Source: Streptomyces sp. A1277 (lineage in GTDB: Bacteria; Actinomycetota; Actinomycetes; Streptomycetales; Streptomycetaceae). Taken from it: a DNA stretch of 64,000 nt. The notes beneath the pieces were generated by a model. It had not been told where the DNA came from. It saw only the letters and a program-made list of their open reading frames with translations, and did no database searches. Where the stretch lies: assembly GCF_004795015.1 (NCBI RefSeq), contig NZ_SSBI01000013.1, forward strand, positions 78,144-142,143, written 5' to 3'. The position numbers and the translations under genes are program-made. Every line of letters starts with the position of its first letter. Position 1 is the stretch's first letter. This document shows positions 17,822-26,813 of the stretch, piece by piece.

Positions 17822-18099
17822 CGGGACCTCCAGTGTGGGACGAGGTTCGCCTTCCCCAGCGGCCTGTCATCAGTAAACAGCATCGGGGGTTATTCTCCGG
17901 AAAAGCGACAGTATGTGACGTGGTGTGATGTTCGGATGCCACCCGAGTGGAGCCGGGCGTCCGGGGGAGCCACTGGTCCGACGGGGAAAAACTACCGCGC
18001 CCCGGGGTCCGAGGTGTGACGTACCGTCGGTCCGGGGCCCTTCTTCGCTCAGTCTTCACCCGGCGGAGCGTCCGGGCATGAACAGGAGGAGACCAGGCA

Positions 18100-19014
18100 A
18101 TGCCGGATCGGTCCGTACGGCACCGCTCGCGCACCGCACTGGCCGGGCTGGCGGCCCTGGCGTTCGCCGGTGCCGCCGCGCTGACCGGATGTGACGCGGG
18201 ACACGACGGGACGACGAAGGGGTCGTCGCCGGCCGAGCGCCACGCCCCCGCGGCGGGCCTGGTCTGGAACCCGAGCCCCGGTTCCATCGCGGCGGTCGGG
18301 GACTCGATCACCCGCGGGTTCGACGCCTGCTCGGTGCTGGCCGACTGCCCGGAGGTGTCCTGGTCGACGGGCACGGACAGCGCGGTGCGCAGCCTCGCGG
18401 TACGGCTGCTCGGCGCCTCGCGCGCGGCCGACCACACCTGGAACCACGCCGAGACGGGCGCCCGGATGGCCCAGTTGCCGGAGCAGATGGCGGCGGCGGC
18501 CGACGAGGGCCCGGACCTGGTGACCGTGATGATCGGCGCCAACGACGCCTGCCGGGACTCGGTGCGGGCGATGACCCCGGTGGACGACTTCCGCGCGTCG
18601 TTCGAGGCGTCGATGCGCCGGCTGCGCAGCGGGGCGCCCAAGGCGCAGGTGTACGTGTCGAGCGTGCCGGACCTGAAGCGGCTGTGGTCGCAGGGGCGCG
18701 GCAATCAGCTGGGCAAGCAGATCTGGAAGCTGGGCCTCTGCAAGTCGATGCTGAGCGACGCGGACGACATGGGCGCGGCGGCGGTCGCCCGCCGCGCGGC
18801 CGTGCAGGAGCGCGTCGTGGCGTACAACGAGGTGCTGCGCGAGGTGTGCGCGAAGGACAGCCGCTGCCGGTACGACGGCGGGGCGGTGTTCGACTACCGG
18901 TTCACCGGCAAGCAGCTCAGCCAGTGGGACTGGTTCCACCCGGGCCGCAACGGCCAGGCCAGGCTCGCCGAGATCGCCTACCGCAACGTCACGGCGGTCC
19001 GCCCGCCCGCGTAA
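18100..19014 (+). CDS. SGNH/GDSL-family lipoprotein hydrolase
   Basis: 304 residues. A charged N-terminus and hydrophobic stretch end in a lipobox (AALTGC, Cys at about residue 31), so the protein is anchored outside the cell. SGNH blocks: GDSITRG (nucleophile Ser), GANDAC (Asn) and DWFHPGRNGQ (Asp and His). Such enzymes cleave esters or remove acetyl groups from lipids or polysaccharides. AGGAGGAGACC precedes ATG 18100. Confidence 0.92.
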   Translation: MPDRSVRHRSRTALAGLAALAFAGAAALTGCDAGHDGTTKGSSPAERHAPAAGLVWNPSPGSIAAVGDSITRGFDACSVLADCPEVSWSTGTDSAVRSLAVRLLGASRAADHTWNHAETGARMAQLPEQMAAAADEGPDLVTVMIGANDACRDSVRAMTPVDDFRASFEASMRRLRSGAPKAQVYVSSVPDLKRLWSQGRGNQLGKQIWKLGLCKSMLSDADDMGAAAVARRAAVQERVVAYNEVLREVCAKDSRCRYDGGAVFDYRFTGKQLSQWDWFHPGRNGQARLAEIAYRNVTAVRPPA

Positions 19015-19025
19015 AGTCGCTGATC

Positions 19026-20024
19026 ATGGAGACGCGTTCGAACACGGTGGTCGGTACGGAACACTTCGGCACGCTCGCGGACGGCACCGCCGTGCACCGC
19101 TGGACGCTGGAGCGGGACGGCACACGGGTGCGCGTCCTGACGTACGGCGGCATCGTGCAGTCGGCGGAGGTGCCGGACCGGGACGGGGTGCGGGCGGGGA
19201 TCGCGCTCGGGCTGCCGGACCTGGCCTCGTACCAGGAGTACGCGGGCCCCTACTTCGGCGCGCTGGTCGGCCGGTACGCGAACCGGATCGGCGGGGCGGC
19301 CTTCGAGCTGGACGGCCGGACCCACCACCTCACGCGCAACGAGGGCCGCAACCACGTGCACGGCGGGGCGCGCGGCTTCGACAAGCGGGTGTGGGACGCC
19401 CGCGAGGTCGGGGGCGGCGTCGAGCTGTCCCTCGTCTCGGCGGACGGCGAGGAGGGCTTCCCGGGCCGCGTGGAGCTGACGGCGGCCTACACCCTGGACG
19501 AGGGCGGCGCGCTGCGCATCGCGTACCGGGCGACGACCGACGCGCCGACCATGCTGAACCTGACGAACCACACCTACTGGAACCTCGCGGGCGCCGACAG
19601 CGGCAGCGCGCTCGGGCAGCGGCTGCGGATCGCGGCGGGGGCGGTCACCCCGGTGGACGCGGAGTCCCTGCCGACGGGCGAGTTCCTGCCGGTGGAGGGC
19701 ACTCGGTTCGACTTCCGCGAGCCCCGGCCGGTGACCAAGGAGTACGACCACAACTTCGTGCTGGACGCGCAGGCGGCGGCTGCGGCGGCCGAGCTGTACG
19801 ACGAGGGTTCGGGCCGCGTCCTGACGGTCACGACGACCGAGCCGGGGCTCCAGCTGTACACGGCGGACCACTTCGACGGGCGGCCGTTCGGCCCGTGCGC
19901 CGGGATCGCCCTGGAGACGCAGCACTTCCCGGACTCGCCGAACCGCCCGGAGTTCCCGAGCACGGTGCTGCGGCCGGGCGAGGAGTACGCGTCGACGACG
20001 GTGTACGGGTTCTCGGTGCGCTGA
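19026..20024 (+). CDS. galM: Aldose 1-epimerase (galactose mutarotase)
   Basis: 332 residues. Motifs GRYANRIG, RNHVHGGARGFDKRVW (catalytic His), LTNHTYWNL (second His) and the C-terminal ALETQHFPDSPN (catalytic Glu in LET) match GalM. It interconverts alpha and beta anomers of hexoses. It starts 11 bp after the SGNH gene and may be co-transcribed with it. Confidence 0.94.
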   Translation: METRSNTVVGTEHFGTLADGTAVHRWTLERDGTRVRVLTYGGIVQSAEVPDRDGVRAGIALGLPDLASYQEYAGPYFGALVGRYANRIGGAAFELDGRTHHLTRNEGRNHVHGGARGFDKRVWDAREVGGGVELSLVSADGEEGFPGRVELTAAYTLDEGGALRIAYRATTDAPTMLNLTNHTYWNLAGADSGSALGQRLRIAAGAVTPVDAESLPTGEFLPVEGTRFDFREPRPVTKEYDHNFVLDAQAAAAAAELYDEGSGRVLTVTTTEPGLQLYTADHFDGRPFGPCAGIALETQHFPDSPNRPEFPSTVLRPGEEYASTTVYGFSVR

Positions 20025-20031
20025 GGCCGCC

Positions 20032-20820
20032 TCAGCCCTCGGCGGCCACCTCGTCCTCGTCGTCGCCGTCGTCGTCGGTCTCCTCCTCGCCGACCAGGCC
20101 GCGTGCCAGCAGGGTCGCCCCGGCGACGGCCCCCGGCATCAGGAGGACGGCGACGAACGGCAGCATGAAGGCGAGGCCCAGCGGCACGCCGAAGCCGAGG
20201 GTGCGCAGGCGGTGGCCGCGCAGCAGGGCGAGGCGGTCCTTCAGCACCATGCCCCGGCGCTGGAGCGCGACGGCGGTCAGCTCCTCGGCGAGGAAGTATC
20301 CGGTGACGCAGAAGCCGATGACGGGCACGACGGTCTGCCCGACGACGGGTACGAAGCCGAGGGCGAAGAGCAGGATCGCGTACAGACCGACGCGCACCAG
20401 GATGCGCACGCTGTCGCGGGCGGAGATCCACAGCTCGCGCCAGAGCGGCAGCCCGGACTCGGGGACCGTGCCGCCCTCGGTGCGGTCGACCTCCTCGGAG
20501 AGCGCCTCGTAGAAGGGCTGTCCGACCAGCAGGGTCACGGCGGTGAAGGTGATCACGGCCAGGAAGAGGCCGAGGACGAAGACCAGCGCCGTCAGGGCGT
20601 CGCGCAGCAGGCCGAGCCAGGGTGAGGACCAGTCGTCGGCGAACGGCGTCGCCCACTCCACCAGGTCGTCGGCGCCGTAGCCGAGGCCGACGAGGGCGCC
20701 CGCGTACAGGACGAGGGTGATGAGGCCGGGCAGCAGCCCTATGCCGAACCGTCTGCCGTGGCCGAACACCCAGCGCTGGCCCTTGAACACATAGCCGAGC
20801 CCCGCCCCGAGATCACGCAT
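20032..20820 (-). CDS. EI24 domain membrane protein
   Basis: 262 residues with about four to five hydrophobic helices and a conserved middle loop (VTLLVGQPFYEALSEEVDR) typical of EI24/CysZ-like proteins. CysZ imports sulfate in other bacteria; the role of actinobacterial EI24 members is not established. The C-terminal tail is a run of Asp and Glu. Convergent with galM, 7 bp apart. Confidence 0.85.
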   Translation of the reverse strand: MRDLGAGLGYVFKGQRWVFGHGRRFGIGLLPGLITLVLYAGALVGLGYGADDLVEWATPFADDWSSPWLGLLRDALTALVFVLGLFLAVITFTAVTLLVGQPFYEALSEEVDRTEGGTVPESGLPLWRELWISARDSVRILVRVGLYAILLFALGFVPVVGQTVVPVIGFCVTGYFLAEELTAVALQRRGMVLKDRLALLRGHRLRTLGFGVPLGLAFMLPFVAVLLMPGAVAGATLLARGLVGEEETDDDGDDEDEVAAEG

Positions 20821-20873
20821 GGCGTCAGCCTAACGGGATCGGGGGCGGGGCGGTTTCGGCGGGGAGGGGCAGG

Positions 20874-21302
20874 TCAGGCGATCGAGAGCTCCACCTTGAT
20901 GTTGCCGCGCGTGGCGTTCGAGTACGGGCAGACCTGGTGGGCCTTCTCGACGAGCGCCTGCGCGGTGGCCGTGTCGGCGTTCGGGATGGTCGCGGTGATC
21001 GCGACCTCCAGGCCGAAACCGCCGGCCTCGGTCTTGCCGATGGAGACCGCGGCGGTCACCGTCGAGCCGGAGACGTCGGCCTTCTCCTGGCGGGCGACGA
21101 CGCCCAGCGCGCTCTGGAAGCAGGCGCTGTAACCGGCGGCGAACAGCTGCTCCGGGTTGGTGCCGGCGCCGCTTCCGCCCATCTCCTTCGGCGGGTTGAC
21201 GACGACGTCGAGCTTGCCGTCGTCCGAGGAGACCCGGCCGTCACGGCCGTTCTCGGCGGTGGCGACGGCGGTGTACGCGACTGCGATGTCCTTGATGGCC
21301 AT
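20874..21302 (-). CDS. ohr: Organic hydroperoxide resistance protein (Ohr/OsmC family)
   Basis: 142 residues. The two catalytic cysteines are Cys61 (GYSACFQSAL) and Cys125 (HQVCPYSNATRGN), spaced as in Ohr rather than OsmC. Ohr reduces organic hydroperoxides to alcohols using lipoyl-dependent thiols. No OhrR-type gene is adjacent; the MarR gene at 22562 is separated by an oxidoreductase and points the other way. Confidence 0.94.
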   Translation of the reverse strand: MAIKDIAVAYTAVATAENGRDGRVSSDDGKLDVVVNPPKEMGGSGAGTNPEQLFAAGYSACFQSALGVVARQEKADVSGSTVTAAVSIGKTEAGGFGLEVAITATIPNADTATAQALVEKAHQVCPYSNATRGNIKVELSIA

Positions 21303-21391
21303 GAGTGAGCATTCTTCCTGCTGATGCGCCGCGACTCGCGCCCACGATCGCGACGGCCTGGAACGAGACTAACGGGTGCCGGCGGGGCGGT

Positions 21392-22411
21392 TCAGCCGAG
21401 GGAGACGATCATCTTTCCGGTGTTCTCGCCGCGCAGCAGGCCGAGGAAGGCGTCGAAGCCGTTCTCGATGCCCTCGACCACCGTCTCGCGGTACTTCAGC
21501 GCGCCCGAGTTCAGCCAGCCGGCCACCTCCTGGACGAACTGCTCCTGAAGGTCCGAGTGGTCGGCGACGAGCATGCCCTGGAGGCGCAGCCGCTTGCCGA
21601 TGACGAGCGCGAGGTTGCGCGGGGCGGGGGTGGGCTCGGTCTCGTTGTACTGGGAGATCATGCCGCAGATGGTGGCGCGGCCGTGCACGTTGAACGAGGA
21701 GATCGCGGCCTCCAGGTGCTCGCCGCCGACGTTGTCGAAGTAGACGTCGATGCCGTCGGGGGCGGCCTTGCGCAGCTGCTCGCCGACGGGCCCGTTCTTG
21801 TAGTTGAACGCGGCGTCGAAGCCGTACTCCTCGACGAGGAGCTCGACCTTCTCGTCGGAGCCGGCGGAGCCGATGACCCGGGAGGCGCCCTTGATCTTCG
21901 CCATCTGCCCGACCTGGCTGCCGACCGCGCCGGCGGCGCCGGAGACGAAGACCGCGTCGCCCTCCTTGAAGGACGCCACGTCGAAGAGTCCGGCGTAGGC
22001 GGTGAGCCCGGTCATGCCGAGCACGCCGAGGTAGGTGGAGAGCGGGGCGAGCGAGGCGTCGACCTTGACCGCGTGCTTGGCGGGGACGCTCGCGTACTCG
22101 CGCCAGCCGAGGCCGTGCAGGACGTGGTCGCCGACCTCGAAGCCCTCGGCGTTCGACGCGACGACCTCGCCGACCGCGCCGCCGTCCATCGGCTGGTCCA
22201 GCTTGAACGGCGGGGTGTACGACTTCACGTCGTTCATCCGGCCGCGCATGTAGGGGTCGACCGAGAAGTGCAGGTTGCGCACGAGGACCCGGCCCTCGGC
22301 GGGCGCGGTCACCGGTGCCTCACGCAACGCGAAATCCTCGGCCTTCGGCCAGCCGTTCGGACGGGCTACGAGGTGCCATTCACGGCTGGAGTCGGGAAGA
22401 TTTGCAGACAT
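21392..22411 (-). CDS. NADP-dependent medium-chain oxidoreductase (CurA/YncB-like)
   Basis: 339 residues. N-terminal substrate domain with LHFSVDPYMRGRM, Rossmann motif VSGAAGAVGSQVGQMAKIKG, and YFDNVGGEHLEAA, matching zinc-independent prostaglandin/alkenal reductases that reduce activated double bonds with NADPH. It is divergent from a MarR regulator across 150 bp, which is the likely controller. Confidence 0.92.
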   Translation of the reverse strand: MSANLPDSSREWHLVARPNGWPKAEDFALREAPVTAPAEGRVLVRNLHFSVDPYMRGRMNDVKSYTPPFKLDQPMDGGAVGEVVASNAEGFEVGDHVLHGLGWREYASVPAKHAVKVDASLAPLSTYLGVLGMTGLTAYAGLFDVASFKEGDAVFVSGAAGAVGSQVGQMAKIKGASRVIGSAGSDEKVELLVEEYGFDAAFNYKNGPVGEQLRKAAPDGIDVYFDNVGGEHLEAAISSFNVHGRATICGMISQYNETEPTPAPRNLALVIGKRLRLQGMLVADHSDLQEQFVQEVAGWLNSGALKYRETVVEGIENGFDAFLGLLRGENTGKMIVSLG

Positions 22412-22531
22412 GGGCTCGGGGTCTCCTCGATGTCGGTGTCTCGGGTACTGCGGGGTGGCGGGGTGATGTGGTGACGGGGCGGCGGGGAAAAGCTTCACCA
22501 CCTGAAACAACCATGCGCCTGGATATTTCAT

Positions 22532-22544
22532 GTTGTCAAGCAAC
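22532..22544. promoter_or_regulatory. Candidate MarR operator
   Basis: GTTGTCAAGCAAC, a dyad with 4-bp outer arms, lies 18 bp upstream of the MarR start in the gap shared with the divergent oxidoreductase. The position fits autorepression and control of the reductase; the dyad is weak. Confidence 0.4.
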
Positions 22545-22561
22545 TGGGTATCCTGTGTGTC

Positions 22562-23020
22562 ATGGCCACCTCGCGCATAGATCCCCTGACTCTCGAAGTC
22601 ATCGAGCTCATCGGTACCGTCGTGGCGCGTTACTACGAGGAGTACGAGCAGGCCGCGGCCGCGCACAGCCTCACCGGCGCGCAGGCACGAGTCCTCGGGC
22701 TGCTGTCGGTCGAGCCGCTGCCGATGCGCCGGATCGCCCAGAAGCTGAAGTGCGAGCCGTCCAACGTGACCGGCATCGTGGACCGGCTGGAGGCGCGCGG
22801 CCTGGTGGAGCGGCGCCCCGACCCCGCCGACCGCCGGGTGAAGCTGGCCGCGCCCACGGAGCGGGGCGCGTCGACTGCGCTGCAACTGCGCGACGCGCTG
22901 GACTTCGCCCGCGAGCCGCTGGCCGGGTTGTCGGAGGCGGACCGCACGGTGCTGCGGGACCTGTTGCGCCGGATGGTGGGGACCGATCCGGTGGCCGGAC
23001 CGGCACCATGGAGCGCATGA
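22562..23020 (+). CDS. MarR family transcriptional regulator
   Basis: 152 residues. Winged helix with MRRIAQKLKCEPSNVTGIV (recognition helix) and the wing RRPDPADRRVKLAAPTERG, a textbook MarR pattern. Divergent from the NADP oxidoreductase, its probable target. The next gene overlaps its stop codon (ATGA). Confidence 0.94.
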   Translation: MATSRIDPLTLEVIELIGTVVARYYEEYEQAAAAHSLTGAQARVLGLLSVEPLPMRRIAQKLKCEPSNVTGIVDRLEARGLVERRPDPADRRVKLAAPTERGASTALQLRDALDFAREPLAGLSEADRTVLRDLLRRMVGTDPVAGPAPWSA

Positions 23021-23616
23021 CCGCCGCCGCCCCCTTCGGGCCCCGCGAGTTCCAGCTCGTCCTGCTGCGCCGGATGGCCGACCACCAGCCCGGCCTGGTG
23101 GAGGACGCCCGGCACGAGCTGAGCGCGACGCTCGCCGAGATGCGGGAGGCGAACCGGCGGTGGCAGGCCATGGTCCGGGGGCCCCGGGGGCGGGGCGCGC
23201 TGCGGCGCTACCGCTCGGTGCTCGGCGAGCCCGGCGCGACCGGGCGCCGGGTCATCGGTGACCTGGAGTTCGACGCGCTGCTGTGGCCGCTGCCGCTCTG
23301 GCCGGAGCTGCGGTTCGAGGTGATGGTGGCGCCGGGCGGGGCGGTGTGGAACGAGTGGCTGGTCCGGGCGCCGGGCACGGCGGGCCCCGCGCTGCGGACG
23401 GTGGCGGACCTGGCGCCGTGGTCGTGCACGGTGGACGAGGTGGCGCGGGCCTTCGCACCGGCCCGCCCGATGGAGGGCAGTGCGCCGACGCGTTGGGCGC
23501 TGGGGTTCGGGGACGGGGCGGATGCGTATGTCGCCGAGTTCACGTGGGGGTTGCTGCAGCGGGTGGTGCCGGGGGGTGGGGGCGGGGCGGTGTCCTCAAT
23601 CGCCGGACGGGCTTGA
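23017..23616 (+). CDS. Hypothetical protein coupled to MarR gene
   Basis: About 199 residues, or 202 if the in-frame ATG at 23008 is used; ATG 23017 overlaps the MarR stop (ATGA) and is preferred. No signal peptide or membrane segment. Conserved-looking features are REFQLVLLRRMADHQPGLV, the acidic FGDGADAYVAEFTWGLLQ and many Trp/Pro-rich loops. I do not recognise the family. The last residues run into the CTCAATCGCCGGACGGGCT motif that begins the downstream repeats, so the true C-terminus may have been replaced. Confidence 0.65.
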   Translation: MTAAAPFGPREFQLVLLRRMADHQPGLVEDARHELSATLAEMREANRRWQAMVRGPRGRGALRRYRSVLGEPGATGRRVIGDLEFDALLWPLPLWPELRFEVMVAPGGAVWNEWLVRAPGTAGPALRTVADLAPWSCTVDEVARAFAPARPMEGSAPTRWALGFGDGADAYVAEFTWGLLQRVVPGGGGGAVSSIAGRA

Positions 23617-23633
23617 ACTTGCCGTTCAGGCGT

Positions 23634-23928
23634 CCTCAAGCGCCGGACGGGCTGGATGTGGCCGAGGCGGGCTTTGAACTGCCGGTGGGTGCCCTCAAGC
23701 GCCGGACCGGCTGGATGTGGCCGAGGCGGGCTTTGAACTGCCGGTGGGTGCCCTCAAACGCCGGACGGGCTGGGTGTGGCCGAGGCGGGCTTTGAACTGC
23801 CGGTGGGTGCCCTCAAGCGCCGGACCGGCTGGATGTGGCCGAGGCGGGCTTTGAACTGCCGGTGGGTGCCCTCAAACGCCGGACCGGATGTGGCCGAGGC
23901 GGGCTGGGATGGCCGGGGCGGGTCGGGG
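23634..23928. repeat. Five 59-bp tandem repeats with CGCCGGAC motif
   Basis: Units begin at 23634, 23693, 23752, 23811 and 23870, exactly 59 bp apart. Each starts CCTCAAGCGCCGGACCGGCT (with A/G and C/G variants) and continues through GATGTGGCCGAGGCGGGCTT to GGTGGGTGC; the last is cut short. A related unit precedes at 23595. The head motif resembles a short element often seen after Streptomyces genes. Units are adjacent without spacers. The rest of 23617-24083 holds no gene I can support. Confidence 0.9.
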
Positions 23929-24083
23929 CGGCGTGGGTGGGTGGTGGTTGAGGTGTGGTCGACGTGTCGTCAGGTTTCCCTCCTACGGCGCAGCCCAGCG
24001 GGCGCGGTGTGCCCGAACGGCGCACGCTTTCAGGAGAGCCGGCTGCCCGTCGGTCCCCCTCAACGCTCTCGGGAGAACCCGCC

Positions 24084-25121
24084 GTGACCGTCAGCCTTGA
24101 GCAGTTGCGCCGTTGCCATGTCGCCGTCGACCTCGGGGCCGCCCGCACCCGGGTGTACGTCAAGGGGCCCGGCCTCGTCGTGGACGAGCCGAGCGTCGCC
24201 GCCGTCAACATCCGTACCGGCTCGCTCATCGCCGTCGGCGCCCTCGCCGAACAGATGACGGGCCGCACCCCCGCCTACATCCGGGTGGCCCGTCCCGTCT
24301 CCGGCGGGACCGTCGTGGACATCGAGATGGCCCAGCGCATGCTGCGCCACCTGCTCGGCGAGAAGCTCCGCCGCCAGCTGCGCCGCAAGCCCTGGCTGCG
24401 CGCCGCCGCCTGCATCCCGCACGAGAGCGACCCGCTCGCCCGCCGGGCCGCCGTGGAGACCCTGGTCGGTCTCGGCGCGCGCCGGGTCGAGCTGGTGGAC
24501 ACCCTGATCGCGGCGGCCGTCGGCTGCGGGCTGCCGGTCGAGCAGCCGACCGCGACCATGATCATGGTGTGCGGGGCCGCGACGACACAGATCGCGGTGC
24601 TCTCGCTCGGCTCGATCGTGACGGCGGTACGCCTGCCCATCGGCGGCGACGCGATCGACCACGCGGTGATCCAGCACCTGCGCCAGTACCACGAGCTGAT
24701 GCTGCCGAGCCAGTCCGTGCGCCCCCTGCAGCTCGCGCTCAGCGGCAACGGGCTGACCACGCAGGGCCCTTCGGTCACCGAGATCCACGGCCGGGACGTG
24801 GCGACCGGGCTGGCCCGGTCCGTCCAGGTCGACACCGCCGCGATCCGGCAGGCGATCCACCGCCCGCTCACCGCGGTCCTGGACGGCCTGGGCAAGGTGC
24901 TGCGGGACTGCCCGCCCGACCTGGTCGCCGACCTCGCGGACTGCGGGATCATGATGGTCGGCGGAAGCGCCCTGCTGCCCGGCCTCGACCAGATGCTGCG
25001 CGAGGCGACGGGCATGCCGGTGCGCATCGCCGAACGGCCCGACACCTGCTCGATCCTGGGCCTGGGCGCCATGCTGGACGGGCAGATCAGCCCGATGGTC
25101 CTCGACCCGCTGGCCGGCTGA
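24084..25121 (+). CDS. mbl: Mbl/MreB-like actin homologue
   Basis: 345 residues with the actin/HSP70 fold: phosphate-1 loop VAVDLGAARTRVYVKG, connecting region GGDAIDHAVIQHL and adenosine motif MMVGGSALLPGLDQML. The phosphate-2 loop reads MIMVCGAATTQIAVLSLG where MreB has an Asp-Ile-Gly-Gly-Gly core, so the key Asp is missing. This fits the divergent Mbl paralogue of Streptomyces, which assists spore-wall formation beside MreB. GTG start 24084 has GGGAGAAC upstream. A sensor kinase gene follows after 21 bp. Confidence 0.88.
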   Translation: MTVSLEQLRRCHVAVDLGAARTRVYVKGPGLVVDEPSVAAVNIRTGSLIAVGALAEQMTGRTPAYIRVARPVSGGTVVDIEMAQRMLRHLLGEKLRRQLRRKPWLRAAACIPHESDPLARRAAVETLVGLGARRVELVDTLIAAAVGCGLPVEQPTATMIMVCGAATTQIAVLSLGSIVTAVRLPIGGDAIDHAVIQHLRQYHELMLPSQSVRPLQLALSGNGLTTQGPSVTEIHGRDVATGLARSVQVDTAAIRQAIHRPLTAVLDGLGKVLRDCPPDLVADLADCGIMMVGGSALLPGLDQMLREATGMPVRIAERPDTCSILGLGAMLDGQISPMVLDPLAG

Positions 25122-25142
25122 CCGGAGCGACGGGAACTGCCG

Positions 25143-26723
25143 ATGACGGACGAGCCGGGCGGCGCGGTCCCGGACCGGGGCCTGCCGGAGTCGCCCCTGC
25201 TGCCTCGGCTCCTGGAGGCGGTGCTGAGCGTCGGCTCCGACCTCGAACTGCGGTCCACGCTCCAGCAGATCATCGACACCGCGACCGCCCTGACCGGCGC
25301 CAGGTACGGGGCGCTGGGCGTACTCGACCCCGGGCACGGCACGATCCGCGAGCTGTTCGTCTGCGGGATGAGCGAGGCCGAGCAGGCGGCCATCGGCGAC
25401 TTCCCCGACGGCCACACGGGCATGCTCGGCGCGCTCGTGGACGCGCCGGGGCCGCTGCGCTGCGACGACCTGACCGCCGACCCGCGCTCCACCGGCATCC
25501 CGCCCGGCCATCCCGCGATGCGCTCGTTCCTCGGCGCCCCGATCCGGGTCCGCCAGGAGGTCTTCGGCAACATCTACCTCGCCGAGAAACCCACCGGGCA
25601 CTTCACCGAGACCGACGCCGGACTGCTGCGGGTCCTCTCCGCGCAGGCCGGCATCGCGATCGGCAACGCCCGGCTGTACGAGAGCGCCCGGCAGCGCGAA
25701 CGCTGGATCGAGGGCGCCGCCGCCGTCACCAACACCCTGCTCACCGGCGAGAACCTGTCCGACGCGCTGACGACCGTGGCGGAACGGGCCCGCATCCTCA
25801 GCGACGCGGCCGCCGGGGTGATCCTCCAGCCCACCGACGAGGGCGGCATGGAGATCGTCGTCGCCTCCACCGATGACCCGGCCGGGCTCGTGGGCACGGC
25901 CATCGCGCCCGGCTCCCCCGTCCTGGCCCAGCTGCTGGGCGGCGAGGCGGTGTTCATCGAGGACTCGGCGACCGATCCCCGGATGACGACACCGGTGCGG
26001 TCCCGGTTCGGCCCGAGCATGATGCTGCCGTTGCAGAGCGGGGGCCGGCTCATCGGGACCCTCGCCCTGCCCCGGGGGCGCGGCGCCCGCCCGTACACCG
26101 GCCTGGACCGGCTGCTGGCCGCCCAGTTCGCCTCGCAGGCGGCGCTCGCCCTGGTCCTGGCGGACTCGCAGCACGACCGGGAGCAGCTGGCGGTGTACGA
26201 GGACCGCGACCGGATCGCGCGGGACCTGCACGATCTGGTGGTCCAGCGGCTGTTCGCCACCGAGATGATGCTGGAGTCGACGCGCCGCCGGGCCGGTGCC
26301 GGGGAGACGAGTGAGCTGATCGCCACGGCCGTGGACGAGCTGGATTCGACGATCCAGGAGGTCCGGACGGCCATCTTCGCCCTTCAGCAGCCGCCGGCCG
26401 AGGCCCCGGCCACCTTCCGGGGGCGGGTGCTGCGGGAGACCGCGGGCGCGGCGGCGGTGCTCGGCTTCCAGCCGTCGGTGCAGTTCGCCGGGGCGGTGGA
26501 CGCGCTCGTGACGGAACCGGTGGGCGGGCGGCTGCTCGCGGCGCTGCGCGGGGCGCTGGCGGCGGCGCACCGGCGGGAGGGGGTGTCGGCGATCGAGGTG
26601 GAGGTGGACGTGACGGCGACGCTGCCGGACGGGCGGGGCGCGGTCCGCCTCACGGTCGCGGACGACGGGCGCGAGCCGGACGGTTCGCGGGCGCCGGTGG
26701 TGACGTGGCAGGCGCCGCTGTGA
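25143..26723 (+). CDS. GAF-domain sensor kinase with degenerate ATPase domain
   Basis: 526 residues: two GAF domains (about 35-180 and 205-345), a DHp helix with His363 in RDRIARDLHDLVVQRLFA, then a C-terminal segment where HATPase should be. The N-box Asn is absent (RGALAAAHRREG in its place), the D-box survives only as TVADDGRE, and there is no glycine-rich G2 box before the end. DevS-like kinases with this layout sense redox or gases through GAF domains; whether this one can bind ATP is doubtful. It may be a pseudokinase or scaffold. Probably co-transcribed with mbl. Confidence 0.85.
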   Translation: MTDEPGGAVPDRGLPESPLLPRLLEAVLSVGSDLELRSTLQQIIDTATALTGARYGALGVLDPGHGTIRELFVCGMSEAEQAAIGDFPDGHTGMLGALVDAPGPLRCDDLTADPRSTGIPPGHPAMRSFLGAPIRVRQEVFGNIYLAEKPTGHFTETDAGLLRVLSAQAGIAIGNARLYESARQRERWIEGAAAVTNTLLTGENLSDALTTVAERARILSDAAAGVILQPTDEGGMEIVVASTDDPAGLVGTAIAPGSPVLAQLLGGEAVFIEDSATDPRMTTPVRSRFGPSMMLPLQSGGRLIGTLALPRGRGARPYTGLDRLLAAQFASQAALALVLADSQHDREQLAVYEDRDRIARDLHDLVVQRLFATEMMLESTRRRAGAGETSELIATAVDELDSTIQEVRTAIFALQQPPAEAPATFRGRVLRETAGAAAVLGFQPSVQFAGAVDALVTEPVGGRLLAALRGALAAAHRREGVSAIEVEVDVTATLPDGRGAVRLTVADDGREPDGSRAPVVTWQAPL

Positions 26724-26813
26724 GCCGGGCGCGCCGGAGCGTCGCGGGCCGAGTGCGGCTGTGGAGTCCGGGGCGCCGGCCTCTCGCGGGCGCCGGGGCG
26801 GTTCCCCGGCGCG

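Noticed and set aside
15885..18704. 939-codon open frame on the minus strand
   Set aside because: Antisense to fabF and DUF3145 upstream DNA; composition is that of a G/C codon-bias shadow and it holds no domain motifs.
23592..23928. Possible CRISPR array
   Set aside because: The 59-bp units are contiguous with no unique spacers and no cas genes nearby.
24060..26570. 836-codon open frame on the minus strand
   Set aside because: Antisense to mbl and the GAF kinase; Arg/Gly/His-rich shadow without motifs.
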